5,642 nt of DNA from Nitrospirota bacterium. Lineage in GTDB: Bacteria; Nitrospirota; Nitrospiria; Nitrospirales; UBA8639. The notes under the pieces are model-generated. The model was not told where the DNA came from, did no database searches, and was given only the letters and a program-made list of their open reading frames with translations. Made by a program: the position numbers and the translations under genes. The stretch spans positions 1 to 5,642 of the forward strand of contig JAOUGQ010000203.1 in NCBI GenBank assembly GCA_029865515.1, written 5' to 3'. Of this stretch, positions 1-5,639 are shown piece after piece (positions within the stretch are counted from its first letter, which is position 1; each line of letters opens with the position of its first letter).

Positions 1-1
1 A

Positions 2-544
2 ATTCTGATACCGGTCGATTTTTCTCCATGCTCACGAGAAGCGTTTCTGGTGACCCTTCGCTTAGCACGGAGCTTCCAATCACAGGTTATTCTCCTCCAT
101 GTCGTAGATACCAAATCTCTGGATGCTCTGAATGCTCTCGGACTCGCACTCCCTTCAGAGGAGAAAGCCCAAAAAAAGCGGTTACATCATCATGCCCGTC
201 TCCTGGCACGGGGTCTGTTGGCTTTGCCTGAAGCCAAGGGGATCAAAATTACCCGCCTCCTCAGCGAAGGAAAACCCTTTGTGGAAATTGCCAGACTGGC
301 ACGAACCGAACACGTGGACCTGGTGGTCATGGGGAGTTATGGGGGGCAAACGGGGGATATTACCAGGATCTTTTTCGGCAGCACGGCCGAAAAAGTGGTT
401 CGCACCGTGAATTGTCCGGTGCTGTGCGTACCCTATCCGTATCATAAATTGCAGCCCTTTATAGATATTGACGCAATTCCCAAACCCGCCAAATCGGAAA
501 CGAAAAGGAATCGTCGAAAACCATTATCCGGTTCACGCAAATGA
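2..544 (+). CDS. Universal stress protein (UspA family), 5'-truncated by window edge
   Basis: This is a single-domain UspA-fold protein, a soluble cytoplasmic nucleotide-binding stress protein. A GTG at 50 is open as a start, but the frame stays open to base 2 and that stretch encodes ILIPVDFS, the conserved first strand and loop of the family, with the Asp that contacts the nucleotide. The true start is therefore just outside the window, and 180 residues are visible. The second strand reads VILLHVVD. The C-terminal core has VVMGSYG, then GSTAEKVVR, then CPVLCV, the phosphate- and ribose-binding loop of ATP-binding members. The spacing between the GSYG and GS elements is 11 residues instead of the usual 9. 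After the domain comes a basic, proline-containing tail of about 37 residues with no recognised domain. It lies about 430 bases upstream of the antiporter gene, so co-transcription is uncertain. The family assignment is firm; the specific role is unknown. Confidence 0.93.
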   Translation: MLIPVDFSPCSREAFLVTLRLARSFQSQVILLHVVDTKSLDALNALGLALPSEEKAQKKRLHHHARLLARGLLALPEAKGIKITRLLSEGKPFVEIARLARTEHVDLVVMGSYGGQTGDITRIFFGSTAEKVVRTVNCPVLCVPYPYHKLQPFIDIDAIPKPAKSETKRNRRKPLSGSRK

Positions 545-613
545 ATTGAGTGGACGACGGGCATCGCGGAAATCTCCAGGAGCAGGGATTTTCCCCTGGC
601 AAAAGAAGCCAGC

Positions 614-632
614 GAGGGCATTGCCCTCATTT
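614..632 (+). terminator. Possible weak terminator hairpin after the stress protein gene
   Basis: A perfect 6-base stem GAGGGC / GCCCTC closes a 3-base loop (ATT) and is followed by ATTT. It sits about 70 bases after the stop codon of the stress protein gene, with no other gene in between. The stem is short and the T-run is poor, so termination here is only a possibility. Confidence 0.3.
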
Positions 633-898
633 CATCGGCGGACTTTTCTAGCGTTGGCTCATCGTGGATATCAGACAACATTACCTAGCTTCCGTTGTCC
701 CACGCCCTTCTTCCGCTGTTCTATCCCTTCGAGGATACCCATTTTCCATCATGCACACGGGATGGGCAGCGCATGGCGCGGTCCGCATGGCATTCCCGCC
801 TTCCTGATAGGGCCCTCGTGGTCGAAAGCGACTCTGACTTCACACATATGCCTCAATGGGCGGTCCCAGGCCATTCGGCCGGAACCGGAGCACTCGGT

Positions 899-931
899 AA
901 GGTTGATAACATGTTTCTTTCAAACAACCTT
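899..931. repeat. 7-base inverted repeat upstream of the antiporter gene
   Basis: AAGGTTG at 899-905 is matched exactly by CAACCTT at 925-931. Inside the 19-base spacer lies part of an alternative, smaller hairpin, TGTTT at 912-916 with AAACA at 922-926 around CTTTC. The two pairings share bases 925-926 and so could exclude each other in RNA. This could be a leader structure or a protein-binding dyad. The sequence is AT-richer than its surroundings, but I find no convincing -35/-10 pair in it. Confidence 0.3.
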
Positions 932-943
932 CATGCCTGGTAG

Positions 944-956
944 CGTGTCCGACACG
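944..956. promoter_or_regulatory. Perfect palindrome, candidate operator of the antiporter gene
   Basis: CGTGTC C GACACG is a perfect 6+1+6 dyad about 38 bases before the preferred antiporter start (ATG at 995) and about 20 before the first possible TTG start. Position and symmetry suit a binding site for a dimeric regulator. No regulator gene is in view and no second copy of the site was noticed in the window, so the call rests on symmetry and position alone. Confidence 0.35.
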
Positions 957-994
957 AAAGCCATCGAAATTGAGCGTTGTTGACTACACACGAG

Positions 995-2197
995 ATGGAT
1001 GACATCCCCAAAATCCTGATGACGCTTGGCACCCTCTTTCTTGTAGGGCTTTTCACTGATTTATTGGGACGTCGAACATTTTTCCCGAGAGTCACGTTAT
1101 TACTGCTGGCCGGATTTGCAATCGGGCCATCGGGACTCAACGCCTTACCGGACTTCCGGGAAGATTGGTTTCCGGTTGTCACCAACATCGCCTTATCCAT
1201 GATGGGATTTCTGGTAGGCCATCATATGACGCTGCCATCTCTGAGAAAAAGAGGGAGGCCGGTTCTCTGGATTTCTATAGGGGAGGTGTTGGGAGCGGCA
1301 ACCGCCATGTTCCTTGGCCTTGTCCTGCTGGGGTTTCCTCCGGTCATCGCTCTTCTTCTGGCAGGCATTGCTCCGGCGAGTGACCCGGTTGCCATCATCG
1401 ATGTGATCCACGAGGTCAAAGGCAACGGAGAATTTTCTAAAACATTGGAAAGTGTTGTGGGCATCGACGATGCCTGGGGACTTATCGTGTTCTGTTTTTT
1501 ATTGGCGATCGCTCAGGCGTTTTACGGAAAGGGAGAGGGGTGGGATATGCTCCTCCTGGGGATATGGGAAATCGTGGGGGCCTTACTGCTGGGCCTCCTT
1601 CTGGGAATTCCCATGGCCTATTTAACGGGACGTCTTCAACCAGGGGAACCGACCCAAGCCGAAGCATTGGGCATCGTCTTTTTGTGCGGAGGAATGGCTG
1701 TTTGGCTGAATGTGTCATTTATTTTAGCTGGGATGGCGCTGGGAGCCACCGTGGCAAATCTCGCTACCCATCATCGGCGTCCTTTTACAGCTATTGAAGG
1801 AATCGAATGGCCTTTCATGATTCTCTTTTTTATTTTAGCGGGAGCCTCACTTGACCTCGATTCCTTGCGGGCAGCCAGCTTGCTGGGCCTCGCCTACATT
1901 CTGTTTCGGCTGCTTGGTCTCGTTGGGGGCGCATGGGTGGGAGGAATCATCAGTGAGGCCCCCCCTCTCTGGCGGAAGTGGATGGGTATCGCGCTCTGGC
2001 CACAGGCCGGAGTGGCGTTGGGAATGGCGCTGCTGGCGAGTCAGCATCTGCCCGAACTCAAGGAAGTGATTCTTCCGGTTACCATTGGATCCACGATCAT
2101 CTTCGAATTCATCGGGCCTGTCATGACCCGACAAGCCCTCATCAGGGCCGGCGAAGGTCAGGGTTACAATGAAATCCGGATTGGAATACGGAAATGA
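995..2197 (+). CDS. Cation:proton antiporter (Na+/H+ exchanger family, PF00999-type)
   Basis: This is an inner-membrane secondary transporter of 400 residues, the usual length of a bare CPA-type transport core, with about 12 hydrophobic segments and no C-terminal RCK/TrkA domain. A typical N-terminal repeat begins near residue 5 (FPRVTLLLLAGFAIGPSGLN at 30-49). ASDPVA at 128-133 marks the broken helix in the ion path. GIDDAWGL at 156-163 carries the paired Asp158-Asp159 that in NhaA and NapA bind the ion and usually mean electrogenic 2H+:1Na+ exchange. FFILAGASLDLD (278-289) and ALWPQAGVALG (333-343) match later family motifs. The TM10 position often held by Lys appears to be in a segment with Arg305 instead. 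In-frame TTG codons at 977 and 980 are alternative starts, and a stop at 971 bounds the gene. I prefer ATG 995, although no start has a clear ribosome binding site. Na+ is the likely substrate given the N-ATPase downstream, but K+ cannot be excluded. Confidence 0.92.
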   Translation: MDDIPKILMTLGTLFLVGLFTDLLGRRTFFPRVTLLLLAGFAIGPSGLNALPDFREDWFPVVTNIALSMMGFLVGHHMTLPSLRKRGRPVLWISIGEVLGAATAMFLGLVLLGFPPVIALLLAGIAPASDPVAIIDVIHEVKGNGEFSKTLESVVGIDDAWGLIVFCFLLAIAQAFYGKGEGWDMLLLGIWEIVGALLLGLLLGIPMAYLTGRLQPGEPTQAEALGIVFLCGGMAVWLNVSFILAGMALGATVANLATHHRRPFTAIEGIEWPFMILFFILAGASLDLDSLRAASLLGLAYILFRLLGLVGGAWVGGIISEAPPLWRKWMGIALWPQAGVALGMALLASQHLPELKEVILPVTIGSTIIFEFIGPVMTRQALIRAGEGQGYNEIRIGIRK

Positions 2198-2256
2198 ATG
2201 CTCAGACGGGCCAGACACACAGAGACCCGCCTGCTCTCTACTTAAGAGCACGTGAT

Positions 2257-2275
2257 TCTGGATACTCTATCCAGA
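2257..2275. repeat. Inverted repeat 1 of the atp leader (8-base perfect stem)
   Basis: TCTGGATA at 2257-2264 pairs exactly with TATCCAGA at 2268-2275 around a CTC loop. It lies about 60 bases after the antiporter stop and 92 before the atpD start. There is no T-run after it, so it is a poor intrinsic terminator. Its right arm overlaps the -10-like element at 2274-2279, which would suit an operator. It is the most symmetric element in the leader. Confidence 0.5.
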
Positions 2276-2279
2276 TAAT
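2274..2279 (+). promoter_or_regulatory. Possible -10 element for the N-ATPase operon
   Basis: GATAAT matches the bacterial -10 consensus TATAAT at five of six bases, in the most AT-rich part of the leader. No -35 hexamer resembling TTGACA lies at 16-18 bases upstream, so this is a weak candidate that would need an activator or another sigma factor. Transcription could also read through from the antiporter gene. Confidence 0.22.
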
Positions 2280-2303
2280 ATAGAAAGCACAGGTGCCTTT
2301 CAC

Positions 2304-2324
2304 TGACTGAAGAAAACTCAGTCA
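2304..2324. repeat. Inverted repeat 2 of the atp leader (7-base perfect stem)
   Basis: TGACTGA at 2304-2310 pairs exactly with TCAGTCA at 2318-2324 around a purine-rich 7-base loop. If transcription starts near 2285, this would be a stem-loop in the 5' untranslated leader of atpD, about 30 bases before its ribosome binding site. No terminator-like T-run follows. Confidence 0.45.
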
Positions 2325-2333
2325 ACGAACTGA

Positions 2334-2348
2334 TCCGGAGTGACCGGA
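2334..2348. repeat. Inverted repeat 3 of the atp leader (5-base GC-rich stem)
   Basis: TCCGG at 2334-2338 pairs exactly with CCGGA at 2344-2348 around AGTGA. It ends five bases before the AAGGA ribosome binding site of atpD. Five bases of symmetry alone could be chance; it is listed because it is the third dyad in a row, close to the ribosome landing site. Confidence 0.3.
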
Positions 2349-2353
2349 CATTC

Positions 2354-2358
2354 AAGGA
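2354..2358 (+). promoter_or_regulatory. Ribosome binding site that fixes the atpD start
   Basis: AAGGA lies 8 bases before ATG 2367. The longer frame from GTG 2340 has only a GGAG that runs into the start codon, so its initiation is much less likely. The ATG start also gives an N-terminus that enters the beta-barrel domain directly. Confidence 0.75.
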
Positions 2359-2366
2359 CCCATCGA

Positions 2367-3866
2367 ATGGACCATAACACTCGGCACTCAAATCCCGGCG
2401 CGGTGGTGGCCGTACGCGGCAGTGTGGTGGATATCCGGTTCGAGAACCATTTACCGCCCATCTATTCGTTATTGCGCGCCGGACAGGACAACCAAATTGC
2501 CATCGAGGTGTTGTCACAGCTCGATACGCATCGGATACGCGGAATTGCGCTCACACCTACGCAAGGGCTTGCACGCGGCATGGTCGTGGAAGACACCGGC
2601 GGGCCGCTGATGGCACCGGTCGGCAAGGGAATTCTTTCCCGCATGTTCGACGTGTTCGGAAACACCATCGACCGGGAGCCGGCACCATCAGATATTCAAT
2701 ACCGCACCGTCCATCGGGACCCGCCGGCCTTAGGCCGGCGCTCCACCAAATCCGAAATCTTCGAGACCGGCATCAAGGCGATTGATGTCCTCATGCCACT
2801 GGAACGCGGCGGCAAAGCCGGTTTGTTTGGGGGAGCGGGGGTGGGCAAGACGGTTTTGCTCACCGAGATGATTCACAACATGATCGGGCACCACCAGGGC
2901 GTCAGTATTTTCTGCGGGATAGGCGAACGCTGTCGTGAAGGAGAAGAACTGTACCGCGAAATGAAGGAAGCCGGGGTACTGCCGAACATGGTGATGGTGT
3001 TCGGGCAGATGAACGAACCCCCGGGCAGCCGATTCCGTGTAGGGCACGCGGCCCTGACCATGGCGGAGTATTTCCGGGACGACGAACACCGCGACGTGCT
3101 GTTGCTCATCGACAATATTTTCCGTTTCATCCAGGCCGGCTCGGAAGTATCAGGCTTGATGGGGCAGATGCCATCGCGTCTGGGCTATCAGCCCACGATG
3201 GGCACCGAATTGGCCAGGTTGGAAGAGCGCATCGCCAACACCGATACGGGGGCCATAACGTCGATTCAAGCGGTGTATGTGCCGGCGGACGATTTTACCG
3301 ATCCCGCAGCGGTGCACACCTTCTCTCATCTTTCCGCCTCCATCGTGCTTTCCCGCAAACGGGCCAGTGAGGGGCTCTACCCGGCCATCGACCCCTTGCA
3401 GTCCAGTTCAAAAATAGCCACGCCGGGCACGATCGGCGAACGGCATTACCACATCGCGCAGGAAGTCCGGCGAACATTGGCCCAATATGCCGAACTCAAG
3501 GACATCATCGCGATGCTTGGCTTGGAGCAATTGTCCCCGGAGGACCGTAACGTGGTCGCGCGCGCCAGACGCCTGGAGCGCTTTCTCACTCAGCCGTTTT
3601 TTACCACTGAACAGTTCTCAGGCCTTAAAGGAAAACTCGTCAGCCGCAAGGACGCCCTTGACGGTTGTGAACGGATTTTGCAAGACGAGTTTAAGGATTA
3701 CCCCGAGCATGCGCTTTACATGATTGGCGGGGTGGAGGAAGCGAAGGAAAAATCCAGGTCGGTCAAACCCACAGGTCAAACGGACTATGAGTCAAGGCCC
3801 ACGTCCAAGGACGGCTCGAAGCCCAATGCGAAGTCCGAACGGTCATCACAACACCATCGATTCTGA
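2367..3866 (+). CDS. atpD: N-type ATPase beta subunit (catalytic F1 subunit)
   Basis: This is the catalytic nucleotide-binding subunit of the F1 head on the cytoplasmic side, 499 residues. An N-terminal beta-barrel (about 8-85) begins with GAVVAVRGSVVDIRF. The P-loop GGAGVGKT is at 155-162. GERCREG at 186-192 holds the catalytic Glu187, with Cys where many F1 beta subunits have Thr. The Walker B strand LLLIDN runs into IFRFIQAGSEVSGLMG, and YVPADDFTDPAAVHTFSHL follows, both close to classical beta. The DELSEED loop that touches the rotor is present as EQLSPED (387-393). After the usual C-terminus (near residue 462) there is a hydrophilic Ser/Lys/Arg-rich tail of about 37 residues. Beta being first, followed by epsilon and then AtpQ and AtpR, marks this as the N-type enzyme and not the housekeeping one. 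The frame is open from GTG 2340, but the AAGGA site selects ATG 2367. Confidence 0.97.
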   Translation: MDHNTRHSNPGAVVAVRGSVVDIRFENHLPPIYSLLRAGQDNQIAIEVLSQLDTHRIRGIALTPTQGLARGMVVEDTGGPLMAPVGKGILSRMFDVFGNTIDREPAPSDIQYRTVHRDPPALGRRSTKSEIFETGIKAIDVLMPLERGGKAGLFGGAGVGKTVLLTEMIHNMIGHHQGVSIFCGIGERCREGEELYREMKEAGVLPNMVMVFGQMNEPPGSRFRVGHAALTMAEYFRDDEHRDVLLLIDNIFRFIQAGSEVSGLMGQMPSRLGYQPTMGTELARLEERIANTDTGAITSIQAVYVPADDFTDPAAVHTFSHLSASIVLSRKRASEGLYPAIDPLQSSSKIATPGTIGERHYHIAQEVRRTLAQYAELKDIIAMLGLEQLSPEDRNVVARARRLERFLTQPFFTTEQFSGLKGKLVSRKDALDGCERILQDEFKDYPEHALYMIGGVEEAKEKSRSVKPTGQTDYESRPTSKDGSKPNAKSERSSQHHRF

Positions 3867-3881
3867 AACCGGAGGTCGAAG

Positions 3882-4286
3882 ATGCAGCCGACTCTCATGA
3901 ACCTGAAAATCCTTCTACCATTCCGGATCTTCGCCGAACAGAACGCGGTGACACGTATTGTCGCGGAAACCCGCGAGGGCTCGTTTGGGCTCTTGCCCCA
4001 GCGGCTGGACTGCGTGGCGGCACTTGAGCCGGGGATACTGATCTACGAAAACGAGGGGGAGGGTGAGAGGTACGTCGCCCTCGACGAGGGGGTGCTGGTC
4101 AAAAGCGGCCGGACCGTCCTGATCTCCGTGCGCAATGCGATTGCCGGAACCGATCTCCGCCAACTGCGCGAGGAGGTGGAACGTGAATTTCTGAACCTGG
4201 ACGAAGATGAGCAAAACCTCCGCTCCGTGATGACCAAGCTGGAAAGTAGCTTTGTGCGCCGCTTCGCGGATTTTCGCCATGGCTGA
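3882..4286 (+). CDS. atpC: N-type ATPase epsilon subunit
   Basis: This is the central-stalk subunit that links the gamma shaft to the c-ring and can inhibit ATP hydrolysis in related enzymes. Its 134 residues are the usual length. The N-terminal beta-sandwich is recognisable from LKILLPFRIF, ETREGSFGLLPQRLDCVAAL and GILIYENEGEGERYVALDEGVL, where the GSFGLLP-H/R-D pattern is the family hallmark. After TVLISVRNAI comes a charged helical hairpin (about 90-134), matching the C-terminal domain that folds against F1 in other bacteria. GGAGG lies 6 bases before ATG 3882, which makes this start preferable to ATG 3897. The gene begins 15 bases after atpD and overlaps the start of the next gene by 8 bases, so translation is probably coupled. 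Confidence 0.93.
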   Translation: MQPTLMNLKILLPFRIFAEQNAVTRIVAETREGSFGLLPQRLDCVAALEPGILIYENEGEGERYVALDEGVLVKSGRTVLISVRNAIAGTDLRQLREEVEREFLNLDEDEQNLRSVMTKLESSFVRRFADFRHG

Positions 4287-4617
4287 GGAACCGGAAGAGA
4301 AACCATCCAGGGGAAAAACGACCTTAGCCCGGCAGGTCGGAACGAAAGCCGCGCGCAAACTCAAAGCGCAACGTCACATTACGCGGACCATCTGGTTCGG
4401 GTTGGGGATGATGGGACTGATCGGCTGGTCGGTAGCGATTCCAACACTGCTCGGCGCGGCGCTTGGTCTCTGGCTGGACAAGCACTATCCCCGACCGCAT
4501 TCATGGACGCTCACACTGCTCTTCATCGGCCTGATTATCGGCTGTCTGAATGCGTGGCATTGGGTGATCAAAGAAGATCAGGAAATACGAGCCGAACAGG
4601 AGAATCACGATGAATGA
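4279..4617 (+). CDS. atpQ: N-ATPase subunit AtpQ (AtpI-like membrane protein)
   Basis: This is a small inner-membrane protein of 112 residues, typical of N-ATPase operons and related to AtpI (ATPase gene 1 family). It has a basic cytoplasmic N-terminal segment (about 1-36), then TM1 (38-66, with GWSVAIPTLLGAALGLWLD) and TM2 (76-97, with LLFIGLIIGCLNAWHWV), and a charged C-terminus. The Gly-rich first helix ending in Asp is the AtpI-like pattern. AtpI proteins help assemble the c-ring, and AtpQ is proposed to do the same or to help deliver cations. ATG 4279 lies inside the end of atpC (8-base overlap). The frame is open further upstream from GTG 4252, but that start would extend the overlap with no better ribosome site. 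Only a weak GCGGA precedes ATG 4279, so expression likely depends on translation of atpC. Confidence 0.88.
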   Translation: MAEEPEEKPSRGKTTLARQVGTKAARKLKAQRHITRTIWFGLGMMGLIGWSVAIPTLLGAALGLWLDKHYPRPHSWTLTLLFIGLIIGCLNAWHWVIKEDQEIRAEQENHDE

Positions 4618-4921
4618 AATCTTGGGCCTGATGCCGGCGTTGATTGCGGGCGTATTGCTTGGAGCCATGTTTTTCGGGGGCCTGTGGTGGACCGTTCGGA
4701 AAGGTGTGTCATCCACACGGCCGGCCCGTTGGTTCTTCGGCAGCCTCCTGCTGCGAACCAGCATAACCCTGGCTGGTTTTTATGTGGTCTCGGACGGCCA
4801 TTGGATGAGGCTGCTGGCATGCCTCTTGGGATTTACCCTTGCACGGTTGACCGTGACAAGGCTCACTCGCTTCTCTGAAAAGTCCACCCGCCTGACACAG
4901 GAGGCCGGCCATGCACCTTAG
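4610..4921 (+). CDS. atpR: N-ATPase subunit AtpR
   Basis: This is a 103-residue inner-membrane protein found only in N-ATPase operons and therefore diagnostic of the type. Three hydrophobic segments lie at about 5-29, 41-58 and 64-82. The second holds the family feature LLRTSITLAGFY with a buried Arg49. In the family this arginine has been proposed to face the ion-binding carboxylate of the c subunit during ring assembly; the precise role is not settled. AGGAGA sits 6 bases before ATG 4610. The start overlaps the end of atpQ by 8 bases, and the end overlaps the start of atpB by 11 bases, so the membrane-part genes are translated as a tightly coupled set. Confidence 0.9.
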   Translation: MNEILGLMPALIAGVLLGAMFFGGLWWTVRKGVSSTRPARWFFGSLLLRTSITLAGFYVVSDGHWMRLLACLLGFTLARLTVTRLTRFSEKSTRLTQEAGHAP

Positions 4922-5612
4922 CCCGGATGAAATTATTTTCTGGCAATACGGATTCATCAAGCTGAATGCCACGATTGTCGTCACGTGGGGATTGATGCTT
5001 GTGTTGGCCTTCGGATCAACACTCATTACCCGTAACCTTTCCACGGGCTTGAAACGCTCCCGCTGGCAGAATTTTCTGGAAATCGTCGTCACCGCCATTC
5101 AGAAACAAATTGAAGAGGTGGGACTGAGACACCCGCACAAGTATCTCAGCTTTCTGGGAACAATTTTCCTGTTCGTCGCCGTAGCCAGCCTCTGTACGAT
5201 CATTCCAGGTTACGAGCCGCCAACAGGCTCTCTCTCGACCACGGTCGCTCTCGCACTGTGTGTGTTTGTCGCCGTCCCGCTCTTCGGCATCGAGGAGCAA
5301 GGAGTTGGCGGGTATCTCAAGTCCTATCTGAAGCCGACCGTCATCATGCTGCCGTTTAACATTATCAGCGAATTTTCCCGCACCCTGGCCCTGGCCGTCC
5401 GCTTGTTCGGCAATATGATGAGCGGGGCCATGATTGTCGGCATTCTGCTGACCATCACCCCCTTCATCTTCCCGATCCTCATGAGCCTGCTCGGCCTGCT
5501 CACCGGCATGGTGCAGGCCTATATCTTCAGCATCCTGGCCACGGTCTACATTGCGGCTGCGACACGAACACGTCAGCTTGAACCGGAACCCGATTCGGGA
5601 ACACCACAGTGA
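4911..5612 (+). CDS. atpB: N-type ATPase subunit a (ion channel of the Fo motor)
   Basis: This is the stator membrane subunit that forms the two ion half-channels beside the c-ring. It has 233 residues, shorter than the E. coli protein (271) but normal for N-type a subunits. Hydrophobic segments lie near 18-40, 80-98, 108-126, 142-181 and 183-217. The core motif SRTLALAVRLFGNMMSG (156-172) contains the essential stator arginine Arg164, and Glu154 precedes it. GMVQAYIFSILATVYIAAA (199-217) is the conserved last helix, where Gln202 matches the channel-facing glutamine of other a subunits. AGGAGG lies 6 bases before ATG 4911, inside the end of atpR. The short hydrophilic tail after residue 218 is unremarkable. 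The gene is complete, with stop at 5610-5612, and is followed by a ribosome site for the next subunit gene. Confidence 0.97.
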   Translation: MHLSPDEIIFWQYGFIKLNATIVVTWGLMLVLAFGSTLITRNLSTGLKRSRWQNFLEIVVTAIQKQIEEVGLRHPHKYLSFLGTIFLFVAVASLCTIIPGYEPPTGSLSTTVALALCVFVAVPLFGIEEQGVGGYLKSYLKPTVIMLPFNIISEFSRTLALAVRLFGNMMSGAMIVGILLTITPFIFPILMSLLGLLTGMVQAYIFSILATVYIAAATRTRQLEPEPDSGTPQ

Positions 5613-5631
5613 CACACACGCCACTACAACC

Positions 5632-5639
5632 AAAGGAGA
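5632..5639 (+). promoter_or_regulatory. Ribosome binding site of the next gene (expected atpE)
   Basis: AAAGGAGA, the strongest Shine-Dalgarno match in the window, lies 20 bases after the atpB stop, with the window ending three bases later. By operon order the gene that follows should be the c subunit, needed in many copies per complex, which would suit a strong site. No codon of it is visible. Confidence 0.7.

Larger units (their letters stand above)
545..976. other. Intergenic region without a supportable gene
   Basis: This stretch of about 430 bases separates the stress protein gene from the antiporter gene. Reading frames are open across parts of it, the longest from a TTG at 468 to 983. 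Their translations lack the hydrophobic and glycine patterns of a folded protein, have no ribosome binding site, and resemble no family I know. The region holds a GC-rich hairpin at 614-628, a 7-base inverted repeat at 899-931 and a palindrome at 944-956. It could be ordinary regulatory sequence or the decayed remains of a gene; I cannot tell which. Confidence 0.6.

Noticed and set aside
545..688. In-frame continuation of the stress protein past its TGA, as a possible readthrough or selenocysteine extension
   Set aside because: The domain is already complete before the TGA, no SECIS-like context was recognised, and 47 open codons can arise by chance in this composition.
762..793. Short direct repeat CGCATGGC within the intergenic gap
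   Set aside because: There are only two 8-base copies close together, with no array or mobile-element ends; chance is a sufficient explanation.
468..983. 171-codon open frame starting at a TTG inside the stress protein gene
   Set aside because: It has no ribosome binding site, overlaps the stress protein by 77 bases, runs into the antiporter start region, and its translation resembles no protein family and lacks a folded-protein pattern.
2203..2233. Imperfect inverted repeat CAGACGGG / CCCGCCTG as a terminator of the antiporter gene
   Set aside because: It has an internal mismatch, a 15-base loop and no T-run, so it is too weak to call.
2340..2366. Extended N-terminus of the beta subunit from GTG 2340
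   Set aside because: There is no properly spaced ribosome site for the GTG, while ATG 2367 has AAGGA at 8 bases.
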